Assembly (NCBI RefSeq): GCF_019969845.1
Contig: NZ_JAHXYR010000008.1
Location: forward strand, 310,001 to 374,000
Direction of reading: 5' to 3'
Length of the DNA stretch: 64,000 bases
From: Sphingobacterium sp. GVS05A
Lineage (GTDB): Bacteria > Bacteroidota > Bacteroidia > Sphingobacteriales > Sphingobacteriaceae
In this document: positions 53,300 through 62,802 of the stretch, piece after piece
How positions within the stretch are numbered: position 1 is the stretch's first letter
How the letters are laid out: each line of letters opens with the position of its first letter
Made by a program: the position numbers and the translations under genes
Notes under the pieces: generated by a model
The model's input: only the letters and a program-made list of their open reading frames with translations
What the model was told of the DNA's origin: nothing
Database searches by the model: none

Positions 53300-54817
53300 A
53301 TGAGAAAGAAATTTTTATATCTATTTATATTGGGAGCATCCCTGGGTTTGGGCTCCTGCGGAAAGGACTTCCTAAATATTACTCAGATTGACAAATTAAC
53401 GGGAAATAATTACTGGACCAGACAAGCAGATGTCGATCAGTACATGGGAGGGATCTATTCTACTTTCAGAGAAGCAACCATGACGAATATCTTTTTTCCG
53501 GCATCAGGCGACTTGCGTTGTGCTCCTACAAATCGGACGAGTGCAACATCAGGGGCTGGAAGGGATTATATTTCATTGTTGAGACAAAATGATTTGAATG
53601 CAATTATGTCTAGAACTAGTGAGGATGTGAGTAATAATTTTGCCTATTTCAGATTTCCTAGGATCACGCAATGGAATAACTTCTATAAGATGGTTCAAAA
53701 TGCGAACATTGTCATCTACCAATTAGAAAATAAAGATATGCCATTCCTTAATGAGGATATGAAAAAAACCTATAAGGCAGAGGCTGTTTTCCTACGTTCT
53801 TTAGCTTATTTTTTCATGGTGCGTTTGTATGGTGATGTCCCTTATTATACGGATGTAAATACGAACCCCTTGCCGCGGACAAATATGTTCACGGTATTAA
53901 AGAACCTTTCGGCCGATTTGGATGCCACCTATAAAGATCTGCCTTGGACCTACGATGATCCTTCCGTTGTTGCTGTGAAAGCGATGCGCGGTGCTGCCAT
54001 GACACTTAATATGCATATCAATATGTGGATCGCAGGACTAGGAACGGATGATAAAACAGTGCTTTATCAGAAAGTCGCAGATCTGGGAAAAGAATTGATG
54101 GAAGAAAATGGCGGAGCCTATGCTTTGTTGGACCTCAGCAGAACAAAAGAGATCTTTAAAGGCCGGACAAAAGAAGGCTTGTTTGAGATTGTGCAAAACT
54201 TCAACTATGGCGAAAGTTTTCACTTGTCGGCATCTTATTCGGATTATGTGCTCCATGCGCCAAATAAAGTGACAACCAAGTCCTATATCTATTACGATCC
54301 AAAATTTATGGAAAAGATGTATCCACCGACTGAGGACGATCAGCGTAAAGTGTATTGGTTTGATAAAGATATCTATTCGACAAATGGAGATTTTCAATGT
54401 CTTAAATTTTCGAACGTATTTATGGAAGAAGGGGAAGATAACAATCCAGATGATAACCAAATGGTATTCCGCTATCCTGACCCAATTTTATTACGAGCCG
54501 AAGCTTTGGCAGAATTAGGAAAAGATGAAGAGGCAAGAACTGTTGTCAACGTCATTCGTACACGTGCTAAGGCAGCACCTATTCGAGACAGTGGGGATGA
54601 TTTGAAAGATGCTATTTGGTGGGAGCGCGTCAGAGAACTATTAGGAGAAGCAAACTTCTTTTATGACCTGGTGCGTACGAAAAAGGTAATCAATTCGGAA
54701 TACACAAGTGCTCCTATGTCAGTTGCAGCCTTTAACTCGGGGGGCTGGACTTGGCCAATTGATAAGTCTGCCCGGACAAATAACCCTTATATGCAATTAA
54801 ATAATTACTGGAACTAA
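53300..54817 (+). CDS. SusD-like surface lipoprotein (operon B, second pair)
   Basis: A 505-residue lipoprotein (GLGSCGKDF). NANIVIYQLENKD, EAVFLRSLAYFFMVRLYGDVP and LLRAEALAELGKDEEARTVVN with ERVRELLGEANFFYDLV are SusD signatures. I start at MRKKFLYLF, 13 bases after the SusC stop; an upstream in-frame ATG overlapping SusC would add nine unlikely residues. Pairs with SusC at 50125. Confidence 0.94.
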   Translation: MRKKFLYLFILGASLGLGSCGKDFLNITQIDKLTGNNYWTRQADVDQYMGGIYSTFREATMTNIFFPASGDLRCAPTNRTSATSGAGRDYISLLRQNDLNAIMSRTSEDVSNNFAYFRFPRITQWNNFYKMVQNANIVIYQLENKDMPFLNEDMKKTYKAEAVFLRSLAYFFMVRLYGDVPYYTDVNTNPLPRTNMFTVLKNLSADLDATYKDLPWTYDDPSVVAVKAMRGAAMTLNMHINMWIAGLGTDDKTVLYQKVADLGKELMEENGGAYALLDLSRTKEIFKGRTKEGLFEIVQNFNYGESFHLSASYSDYVLHAPNKVTTKSYIYYDPKFMEKMYPPTEDDQRKVYWFDKDIYSTNGDFQCLKFSNVFMEEGEDNNPDDNQMVFRYPDPILLRAEALAELGKDEEARTVVNVIRTRAKAAPIRDSGDDLKDAIWWERVRELLGEANFFYDLVRTKKVINSEYTSAPMSVAAFNSGGWTWPIDKSARTNNPYMQLNNYWN

Positions 54818-54828
54818 AGGAATAGATC

Positions 54829-55587
54829 ATGAAAAAGATTTGGAAATATACTTTTTTACTGTTGATGGCAGTTTCGCTGTTTTCGGCGTGTAAAAAAGAA
54901 GATTTTATCGATACGGGTGTTCATGAAGCGAAGTTTAAGGGTACGATCTGGAATTATCTGGAATCAAGACCCGATTTGTTTGATACCCTAATGGTTGCAT
55001 TGAAAGTTGCTAAATTGGATGCTGTACTTAAAAATGATGAAGTAACCTTCTTTGCCCCCCCCGATCCTTGTGTTTTGAAATCTGTATGGTTGTTAAACCA
55101 ACAGTTGTTTCGTTCTGGACAAGATTCCATTACAAAATTGGAGCAAATTAGACCCGAGGTCTGGAGAAAATACCTTTCCAGGTATATTTTTAAAGGTAAA
55201 AATGTAGCCAAAGATTATCGTCAGATTGATACACTAAACTTGGCAGCATTTCCGGGTGGGGTTTATAAAAACCTGGATGGTGGCGATATGAATATAGGTG
55301 TACTCTATAATGACGTTGTCAGTAAAAATGAAAGCTCTGGTGGTACACAGGTCATTAAATATGCTGGTTACCGTCAGCTTTATTTAAACTATCCTTATTC
55401 GATGAGTGTACCCGATGAAATTAAGGATTATTTTGTTCCTTTTATTACAGCACCGGTAGCCACATCGGATATCCAACCGACTAATGGTGTATTACATGTG
55501 TTGCAATTTTCGAAACATGCATTTGGATTTCAGAATTATGAATTTGCAAATGAGGCTTACTTGTTGGGTGTGCTTCCCAAAAAATAA
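54829..55587 (+). CDS. FAS1 domain lipoprotein (operon B, second set)
   Basis: A 252-residue lipoprotein (SLFSACKKE). FAS1 features: TIWNYLESRPDLFDTLMVAL, VTFFAPPDPCVLKSV and NGVLHVLQFSKHAFGF. It resembles the other two FAS1 proteins in order of boxes. It follows SusD by 11 bp. An adhesive or assembly role beside SusCD is inferred from its constant position in all three sets. Confidence 0.83.
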   Translation: MKKIWKYTFLLLMAVSLFSACKKEDFIDTGVHEAKFKGTIWNYLESRPDLFDTLMVALKVAKLDAVLKNDEVTFFAPPDPCVLKSVWLLNQQLFRSGQDSITKLEQIRPEVWRKYLSRYIFKGKNVAKDYRQIDTLNLAAFPGGVYKNLDGGDMNIGVLYNDVVSKNESSGGTQVIKYAGYRQLYLNYPYSMSVPDEIKDYFVPFITAPVATSDIQPTNGVLHVLQFSKHAFGFQNYEFANEAYLLGVLPKK

Positions 55588-55602
55588 CGATCTGATATTA
55601 TT

Positions 55603-57192
55603 ATGAAAAGAAATTTAATAACCAAAATAGCTGTTCTGATTGTAGCATTAATCACATGTGCTGCTTGTAGCAAGGACATCGTAACCGGAACAGATCCGTA
55701 CGCCGGGGGCAAGGAACCTTTGGGCATTGGATTTTATATAAATTATCCAGAACCAGGAACGGCAAAGCCAGGGGAATTGGTGGATTTTTATGTCAAAGGA
55801 CTAAAAGGTAAATTGGATCAAATTAACTTTTTTGTGAATAACACAGCGGTAGAGATCGTGTCTGCGAAAGATTCGCTAGTCACGATTAAAGTCCCGGCAC
55901 AGATTACCTCGGGAGATGCTAAAATAGTTGTGGGTGAAGAAATCTTTTATGGGCCACGTCTGGAAATTGAGGGAAATACTTCGGTGGACGAAAACTACGG
56001 TATGGTGAATGGATTTAGAGGCTCAGTATATGATATTCTGCCTAATGCCGGTGGTTTTATTGTCGCTGGATCTTTCTACAATTTCGAAAATGAAGCAGTG
56101 GATAAAAGGGTTTATCGCAATGGGGTACATTTTATTGATGCCAATGGCAAGACCAGCGATAATATGAAATTTGGCCAAGGGGCATTTGGCGGCGGTTTTG
56201 TACGGTCAATTGCAAAAACAAGTGATGGTAAATTTATCTTTGCCGGCGCTTTGGGAACTTTCGCCAAACGAGCGGTCAATAACATTGTTCGCGTCAACAA
56301 TGATGGTGCGATTGATTCCATGATTGTAGAAGTGATCAATCCGGGTAATGACCCTAAAAATTCATTGGATACGGTGTCCGCATTTAACGGTGGTGTAAAC
56401 GGATTGATCCTTAGAGCTTTTACTACTACTGATAATAAGGTGATTGCAGTAGGTAACTTCACATCTCATTTTAAGATTGATTACGACTATTCTTCCCGTG
56501 ATTCCCGTAGATATATTATCTCGACGGCCAAGAGTGTCATTCGCATGAAGGAGGATGGTTCATTGGATTCTACATTTGCGCTGAACAACTCCGGTGCCAA
56601 CGGACAGATTATGGATGCTGCAATGATTGATAATGAGCGTATAGTCATCGTGGGTGCTTTTACCACCTATAATGGTAAGGCCGCTAATGGGATTGCCTGC
56701 ATCAAATCGGACGGCTCCTTAGACGAGACGTTTAAATTGAATGGAAATGTTACCCGATTATTTGCACTAAGTTATAACAGTACATTGAAGAAATTAGTTG
56801 TTTCGGGCATTTTTACAGGTGCTGGTGCTTCAGGAAAGGTAAATAATGTTGCACTGATGAATACAGAAGGTACCGTTGATAACACCTTTATCTTGCGCGA
56901 TATTGGTACAGGCATTATCAATTATGCCCAAATTCTAAACAATGGACAGCTCATTATTGATGGAACATATAAAACCTATGCGGGTGTGCCAAGAGCAAAT
57001 CTATTGATCTTGGAAAAAAATGGCGAATTGCTGCAAAAATATAATTCATTGGGACCATTCACGGGTGCACTTTTTAAAGTAATCGAGACGAAATCTTCTT
57101 TAGGTGAACCTGCATTGTTGCTTGGAGGGAGCATTCTCCAATATGGGCAAAAAACAGTAGGAAACTTCCTACGTTTGGAAATCAAGAATTAA
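55603..57192 (+). CDS. TIG-domain and delta-60-repeat surface lipoprotein (DUF5008-like)
   Basis: A 529-residue lipoprotein (CAACSKD). About residues 38-125 form an IPT/TIG-like Ig domain (GIGFYINYPEPGTAKPGELV). The rest, about 140-529, shows delta-60-type repeats with SDGKFIFAGALGTF, KEDGSLDSTFAL, SDGSLDETFKL and NGQLIIDGTYKTY, each ending in a G-x-D-x-T-F-like strand, which would form a beta-propeller. It fills the slot used by DUF5007-like proteins in the other sets. I recall this layout as DUF5008. Likely a surface glycan- or protein-binding partner of SusCD. Confidence 0.75.
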   Translation: MKRNLITKIAVLIVALITCAACSKDIVTGTDPYAGGKEPLGIGFYINYPEPGTAKPGELVDFYVKGLKGKLDQINFFVNNTAVEIVSAKDSLVTIKVPAQITSGDAKIVVGEEIFYGPRLEIEGNTSVDENYGMVNGFRGSVYDILPNAGGFIVAGSFYNFENEAVDKRVYRNGVHFIDANGKTSDNMKFGQGAFGGGFVRSIAKTSDGKFIFAGALGTFAKRAVNNIVRVNNDGAIDSMIVEVINPGNDPKNSLDTVSAFNGGVNGLILRAFTTTDNKVIAVGNFTSHFKIDYDYSSRDSRRYIISTAKSVIRMKEDGSLDSTFALNNSGANGQIMDAAMIDNERIVIVGAFTTYNGKAANGIACIKSDGSLDETFKLNGNVTRLFALSYNSTLKKLVVSGIFTGAGASGKVNNVALMNTEGTVDNTFILRDIGTGIINYAQILNNGQLIIDGTYKTYAGVPRANLLILEKNGELLQKYNSLGPFTGALFKVIETKSSLGEPALLLGGSILQYGQKTVGNFLRLEIKN

Positions 57193-57211
57193 CCCAATAA
57201 ATAAACTGGTT

Positions 57212-58942
57212 ATGATTAAGTATTTAAAAACTTTTAGACATATTTCTTTAGCACTTGCTACCTTAATGGTATTAGGTGCTTGTAATAAAGATTTTCCGAA
57301 CTTGTTGCAGAATTTCAATGAAGCAAAGGATAGTCCAGAAAGCCGTGATAAGGTGTTATTGGTTATTGTTGATGGGCTTTCAGGTCCTGCAATGCAGGAC
57401 ATTGCTCCAACGAATATTGATTTGATGACGCGCAATGGCCTAGTTACTTATGGTAGTTTAGCTGACCCTACAACCGAATTTGAAGTGACTAATCAATCGG
57501 TTACTGCCTCGTTGCTGACGGGTGTTAATAGTGCTAAAAATAAGGTCGTCGGGACGGATTTAAGTCCGATTGATTTGAATAAGTATCCAACGATTTTTAC
57601 GAAGTTGAAGCAAAATGCAACAAGTCGTAAATCGAGCCTTTTCACTTCTGACGCAAAGTATGGTACTACCCTGGGTAAAGATGCCGAAGTTAAGGTAGAA
57701 AGTAATGATGTTGCGGTGGTCACTGCGGCCAATACAGCATTGGCAAATACCGAATCGGATTTGAATGTTATCCATTTGACGGAAGTTGATAAAGCGGGGA
57801 AATCCTCAGCCTATACGGCCGAGGATACAAAATATGTTGCTGCAGTCAATGTAATGGACAAACAGGTCCAATCTTTATGGGCAACGATCAAGAAGAGAAC
57901 TAGTTTCAATACGGAAAACTGGGTCGTGATTGTAACTTCTGCTCAGGGTGGGGTATCTACGGATCCGGTGACCGATTTTACACCTTATGGGGATAGTAAA
58001 AGAGATACATATACTTTATTTTATTCACCAAAGTTTGCACGGAAAATTGTTCCAAGACCCAACTCTAAAGATATTCCTTTTGTGGCAAATGCCACGAGAT
58101 TTGTCTACTCTGGCAATGGCAAAGTAACGGGAAGTGTCGCCGATGCAACATTGTTTAATATTACTCCTGGGACGGATTGGACTATTACCTTCTTTGCGAA
58201 GCACAATGAAGTGAATAGTACTTATAATTATGCAACATTTCTAGCCAAGCGATTGAAGGGGTTTCAAGATGTGGGATGGAATATCTTTTCCGAAAACGGA
58301 GGATGGGGCTTTAATAGCCAAAGTAATGATCAGACTTTTGGCAATTATATCAATGATGGTGAATGGCATGCACTCACGGTAGTTATCCATGGTAGTGGTG
58401 CACAAGATTCCATCTTTGCCTATACTGATGGCACGAAGAATGCGATCTCAGGAAAAGTATCCCGTAATCGGCTAGCAAATGCAAATTTGAGTAACAATGT
58501 TCCCCTGACTTATGGTTACACTGTAGGAGATGGTGATGTATTAAATTTATCAATGTGTAATTTACAAGTCTATAATAGGGCATTTAGTTATGAGGAAGTA
58601 GTGAAGTATGGTGGTGTCACACATATAGATGAAAGTTTTCCATTTTGGAATAATTTACAAGCATATTGGCCTGGTTACGATGATGTAAATACATCAATTT
58701 TAACTGAGAAAACAGGTAAAGGTGCAGGTAATATTAAACTGATGGGCCCGGTTTCCTGGACAAGTTTCAATGAATTGGTACCATTTTTTCAACCACCAAT
58801 TGAGGAATCTTTTTATCGTCTAGTGCCTAATGCCGTGGATATTCCTTTTATGATTTATCAATGGTTGGGGGTATCGGTAGAATCATCATGGAATTTGGAC
58901 GGCAAGAGCTGGACGCCAAACTATACACAAATTAGAAAATAA
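57212..58942 (+). CDS. Lipoprotein with degenerate phosphatase-like domain, LamG and DUF4983-like end
   Basis: A 576-residue lipoprotein (MVLGACNKD). An alkaline-phosphatase/phosphodiesterase-like domain lies at about 46-260: the first metal Asp (D54 in VIVDGL) is kept, but the D-x-x-G-H motif reads DKAGKSS and the TSDHGG motif reads TSAQGG (A244, Q245), so metal binding is probably lost. A LamG/concanavalin-like domain spans about 285-465 (GEWHALTVVIHGSG), and a C-terminal DUF4983-like part (FFQPPIEESFYRLVPNA) ends the protein. The paralogue is 60977-62746. A binding role is more likely than catalysis. Confidence 0.75.
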   Translation: MIKYLKTFRHISLALATLMVLGACNKDFPNLLQNFNEAKDSPESRDKVLLVIVDGLSGPAMQDIAPTNIDLMTRNGLVTYGSLADPTTEFEVTNQSVTASLLTGVNSAKNKVVGTDLSPIDLNKYPTIFTKLKQNATSRKSSLFTSDAKYGTTLGKDAEVKVESNDVAVVTAANTALANTESDLNVIHLTEVDKAGKSSAYTAEDTKYVAAVNVMDKQVQSLWATIKKRTSFNTENWVVIVTSAQGGVSTDPVTDFTPYGDSKRDTYTLFYSPKFARKIVPRPNSKDIPFVANATRFVYSGNGKVTGSVADATLFNITPGTDWTITFFAKHNEVNSTYNYATFLAKRLKGFQDVGWNIFSENGGWGFNSQSNDQTFGNYINDGEWHALTVVIHGSGAQDSIFAYTDGTKNAISGKVSRNRLANANLSNNVPLTYGYTVGDGDVLNLSMCNLQVYNRAFSYEEVVKYGGVTHIDESFPFWNNLQAYWPGYDDVNTSILTEKTGKGAGNIKLMGPVSWTSFNELVPFFQPPIEESFYRLVPNAVDIPFMIYQWLGVSVESSWNLDGKSWTPNYTQIRK

Positions 58943-58957
58943 CCAAATTTTGACCTA

Positions 58958-60967
58958 ATGAGAAAGAGATATTTAGTTTTTGGATTATTTGTTGGGTTGA
59001 TGGCTTTTGCCTCCTCCTGCAGTAAATATGGTATTGAGTTTCCAGATGGTTATCAATCTGGAGATTCTACTGAAACCCCACTTAAATCGGATACGACCAT
59101 GGGCAAAGCTGATAAAAGTTTGTACCATCGGGCTCGGATATACCCTGGTTTGGTAGGGGAAAATGTGACGCGTGTTAAGGATACCACGATTGCTATGTTA
59201 ATGAATAGAAAATATGTGTCATCTTTTGATTATAAAGTCAGCGTAACGCCTGCGCCAATTTATACCACAGGATTATATGCTCCCGCAGGAGAGGTAATTC
59301 GGATTACAGTACCTGCTGGAGCCATCGGTATGACAGTACAGATAGGTGTACATACAGATAATATAACAGGTAAAGATGCTCCCCGTCGGGATCCTGTTTT
59401 GTACACTAGAAAGGAATTATTTCCGGGGACAAACTACATTAAAAACTTGTATGGTGGAACCGTATGGATTATTAATCAGAAAGCAAGCACAACTCCTGTT
59501 AATATTAAAGTAGCGGGTGCTGTCAAGTCCACTGACTTTATTTTAGGGAAATCCACTGTGGTCGATTGGAAAAAACAGGTTTTGTCGCAAGATGTGCCTT
59601 GGATGGATCTCATCGGTGAGCGCGTTGCCTTCTCCGTTCCCCGTTCACTGATTGTTAAATTCATCCAATCTGGAAAGATGGATCAGGTGGATGAGGCTTT
59701 GCGTTTGTGGGACGAGACTTATGTCAAAGATTATTACCATTGGATGGGACTATCTGCTGATGCGACTGATCCAATAAATCGCTATCCGGAATTTTGGGAG
59801 AGAGGTGTAATGGATATTCATCCTTCATTGGGATATGCCCACAGCGGTAGTCCCTGGGTAATGCAAGAAGATGAATATTGGCTGGATGAACTGACAAATC
59901 CGAATACAATCAGAAAAGGGACTTCATGGGGATCGTACCATGAAGTCGGGCACAATTACCAAGCGAGCTGGGCCTGGAGCTGGTCTGATTTAGTGGAGAC
60001 GACAAACAATCTGTTTATTTTTAATGCAGCGCGAAACCGTGGCGTTACTTCTCGCATAGATTTCCATCCGGCATTGAAGACATCGATTCCAGCGGCATTA
60101 AAATTTGCGGCGTTAACTTCGGCGAAGAATTTTTCCAATTTCCCTGAGGAATTGGGTATAGACGCTGATGATCCTTTTGCACGATTAACACCTTTCCTTC
60201 AGATTTTTGATAAGACAAAGGGAAAAAATGGTGAATCAGGTTGGGATTTCTTCCCTTACATCTATAGTAAGGCGAGGAATGAAAATTTTGCTAGTTCTTT
60301 AGACCAGGGAAAACGTGATTACTTCTATCGTCAGCTATGTAATTTTACAGGTAAGGACTTCAATCGCTTTTTTATCGCATGGGGTATTCCGGTAAGTAGC
60401 TCGGCTAAACGTGAAATGCGTGAGAAATATCCACCAATGGATCGCGCGATTTGGGAATACAATCCATTGACTTTTACAGGTGGTGATGGCGTATTACAGC
60501 CACGTTATTTCTTACCAAGCGGCCTATTTGAATTTACAGCCAATGTCGCAACAGCAACCAACGAAAGTACCGGTAAGTTTACTGCGATGACCGATGGCGA
60601 TCCAAATACCTATTGGCACACCTGTTGGTCAGGCTGTTCTATTCCTACTACGTTACCTGTAGAGTTAACCATGAACATGAAGGAGGTTAATGTGTTTAAG
60701 GGCTTTTATTACAAAAATAGAGCAAATGCGACCTTCGCGACTAAAGTCAAAGTTTTTATCAGTAAGGATAACAAAAACTGGACCGATATGGGTCAATACG
60801 CGCTAGGTAGCTCTTCCCAAACAACTGCTCAGAATGCAGCAATGAAAGAGTTTGCTTTTTCGAACCTCGTGGAGGCTCAATACGTGAAATTTGTGTTCCC
60901 CGATCCGAATACTGGGGGAGCAGTACACGTTGCCATTGCTGAATTGGGTGTGTTTTACGATATATAA
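58958..60967 (+). CDS. M60-like zinc metalloprotease lipoprotein with discoidin domain
   Basis: A 669-residue lipoprotein (FASSCSKY). An N-terminal beta region (about 45-205; GLYAPAGEVIRITVPAGA) is the usual M60-associated sandwich. The catalytic motif HEVGHNYQ is at 328-335 with third ligand E347 in DLVETTNN. The C-terminus from about 520 is an F5/8 type C (discoidin) glycan-binding domain (MTDGDPNTYWHT, VKVFISKDNKNWTD). M60 enzymes cut O-glycosylated proteins. Unlike the soluble M60 at 41731 it is membrane-anchored and has a binding domain. Confidence 0.92.
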   Translation: MRKRYLVFGLFVGLMAFASSCSKYGIEFPDGYQSGDSTETPLKSDTTMGKADKSLYHRARIYPGLVGENVTRVKDTTIAMLMNRKYVSSFDYKVSVTPAPIYTTGLYAPAGEVIRITVPAGAIGMTVQIGVHTDNITGKDAPRRDPVLYTRKELFPGTNYIKNLYGGTVWIINQKASTTPVNIKVAGAVKSTDFILGKSTVVDWKKQVLSQDVPWMDLIGERVAFSVPRSLIVKFIQSGKMDQVDEALRLWDETYVKDYYHWMGLSADATDPINRYPEFWERGVMDIHPSLGYAHSGSPWVMQEDEYWLDELTNPNTIRKGTSWGSYHEVGHNYQASWAWSWSDLVETTNNLFIFNAARNRGVTSRIDFHPALKTSIPAALKFAALTSAKNFSNFPEELGIDADDPFARLTPFLQIFDKTKGKNGESGWDFFPYIYSKARNENFASSLDQGKRDYFYRQLCNFTGKDFNRFFIAWGIPVSSSAKREMREKYPPMDRAIWEYNPLTFTGGDGVLQPRYFLPSGLFEFTANVATATNESTGKFTAMTDGDPNTYWHTCWSGCSIPTTLPVELTMNMKEVNVFKGFYYKNRANATFATKVKVFISKDNKNWTDMGQYALGSSSQTTAQNAAMKEFAFSNLVEAQYVKFVFPDPNTGGAVHVAIAELGVFYDI

Positions 60968-60976
60968 ACTTAAGTT

Positions 60977-62746
60977 ATGAAAAGATTATTCAATATAAAG
61001 AAAGCCTTAATTATCGTCGTAAGTGCAGCGTTTTTGTTGGTTGGCTGTACAAAATATGCCAATCCGCCTGCTATCTACGAGGACTATGAGCAGAATTTGG
61101 AACAACCGGTTAAACGGAAAGTCCTTTTTATCTCCATTGACGGATTGGTAGGACAGGAATTAAAAAAGAGCGTGCCAAGCAATATTGCAGAATTACTCAA
61201 AACAAGTAAGTATACGTTTAATGCCCTTGCTGATGAGAATACCAGTAATCCATCTTCTTGGATGACGATGATGAGTGGAGTAACATATACCAACCACCAT
61301 ATTGTCGACGAGTCTTATATTCCAAGGCCAAATGAAGATGATCCACATGAAAATGTTGCGGGTTATCCGTCCATGTTGTATCGGATCTCAACTGTAGCTC
61401 CGTCAATGAAGACAAGCGTCGTATCACGATCGGTTACTTTGAATGACAAACTGCTTGTCAGTGCGAATGAAACATATAACGGCGCGACTGATGAAGATGT
61501 CAAGAAGAAGGTGTTAGATTTGTTTAACACCAAGAATAGCGACTTTATGATTGTACAATTCACGTCCTTATTAGAAGCAGGAGAAAAAGGTGGTTTTACA
61601 GTGAGCAATAACGATTATGCGAATGCCTTAAAGAAAGTAGACGGCTATATCGGCGAAATAGCGAAAGGATTGGCTGCCCGTAAAAACTATCCAAATGAAG
61701 ATTGGTTAGTTATCCTAACATCAAATCATGGTGGAATTGGCGATTCTTACGGAGGTGGAACCTTAGAGGAGCGGAATACCTTTGCCATTTTTCAGAATAA
61801 AAACTTTAAAGGCGCTGAATTAACGGGTAAACCTATGAGTTATGTCAGAATGTGGGGATACGATGGTACAGGAAATAAACCGCTTGGTGTAAGAGCTGTC
61901 AGTGATAATTTGGGCAATTCAAGCGACTATGATTTGGCGACCACAAAAGAATTAACAATTTCTGCGCGTTTCAGGTTTAATTTAAATAATACGATTATTT
62001 CATCAACCTATTCACCCAATACCTATAACTATTGGTACTCAGGGATCTTCGGCAAGGATTCGAATACATCATTAGGTACTCCAGGCTGGATGTATTTTAC
62101 CTGGGGAAATGATTTGCAGGTCAAGATCAGTGATGGTGTCAAGGAGGCCACTTGCCAAACAGCAAAAGTCAATGGAGAGTGGTATACCATGACCACAGTC
62201 ATCAAAGCGATCGGAAATGATCAGGTTAATATCAAGATTTATAATAATGGTACATTAGCGCAGGAAACAACTACTTCAGGAATGAATGTGGCTAATATCA
62301 AAACAAATGATCCTTTGATTTTTGGCTATAGACCAAGCATATCGTACGATTTGGTGGATTTTGATGTGTCTAATGTATCGATCTTTAATAAAGCATTTAC
62401 GCAAGATGAAATCCGGAACTCTTTATGTTCCGTAGATGGATCGACTAATTCTTCTTTTGTTAATAATCTGAAAGGTTATTGGAAGATGTCACCGACTGAA
62501 AGCGGTTCAATTCAGAATGAGGTATCTGGCAAAAGTGCTATGGGACTTAGTGGAGATTTCCAATCCAGAATGACCTCTGAAGTGGTGCCTTGTGAGTTGG
62601 GCGACAATGCAGTGTTTATTCAAGCACCTGACTTTTTTCCACAGATATTTTATTGGTTGGAAGTACGGACATTAAAAGATTGGAAATTGGAAGGGCAGGT
62701 GTTTTTAAATAAATACGAAGTAGAGTTCCTCTTGCCAAAGCAATAA
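60977..62746 (+). CDS. Lipoprotein with degenerate phosphatase-like domain, LamG and DUF4983-like end (second copy)
   Basis: A 589-residue lipoprotein (FLLVGCTKY), paralogous to 57212-58942. The phosphatase-like domain (about 48-265) keeps D55 (FISIDGL) but has SLLEAGEKG where D-x-x-G-H is expected and TSNHGG (N250, H251) in place of TSDHGG. It thus retains more of the site than its paralogue but is probably still inactive. LamG-like region about 315-480 (NGEWYTMTTVIKA), C-terminal DUF4983-like end (FIQAPDFFPQIFYWLEV). Order and spacing in the operon suggest a binding protein working with the M60 protease. Confidence 0.75.
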   Translation: MKRLFNIKKALIIVVSAAFLLVGCTKYANPPAIYEDYEQNLEQPVKRKVLFISIDGLVGQELKKSVPSNIAELLKTSKYTFNALADENTSNPSSWMTMMSGVTYTNHHIVDESYIPRPNEDDPHENVAGYPSMLYRISTVAPSMKTSVVSRSVTLNDKLLVSANETYNGATDEDVKKKVLDLFNTKNSDFMIVQFTSLLEAGEKGGFTVSNNDYANALKKVDGYIGEIAKGLAARKNYPNEDWLVILTSNHGGIGDSYGGGTLEERNTFAIFQNKNFKGAELTGKPMSYVRMWGYDGTGNKPLGVRAVSDNLGNSSDYDLATTKELTISARFRFNLNNTIISSTYSPNTYNYWYSGIFGKDSNTSLGTPGWMYFTWGNDLQVKISDGVKEATCQTAKVNGEWYTMTTVIKAIGNDQVNIKIYNNGTLAQETTTSGMNVANIKTNDPLIFGYRPSISYDLVDFDVSNVSIFNKAFTQDEIRNSLCSVDGSTNSSFVNNLKGYWKMSPTESGSIQNEVSGKSAMGLSGDFQSRMTSEVVPCELGDNAVFIQAPDFFPQIFYWLEVRTLKDWKLEGQVFLNKYEVEFLLPKQ

Positions 62747-62802
62747 GAAAATAGATTATAAACTAAGCTCCATCGTACTGGTGGAATAAACGTTATTTAA
62801 AG

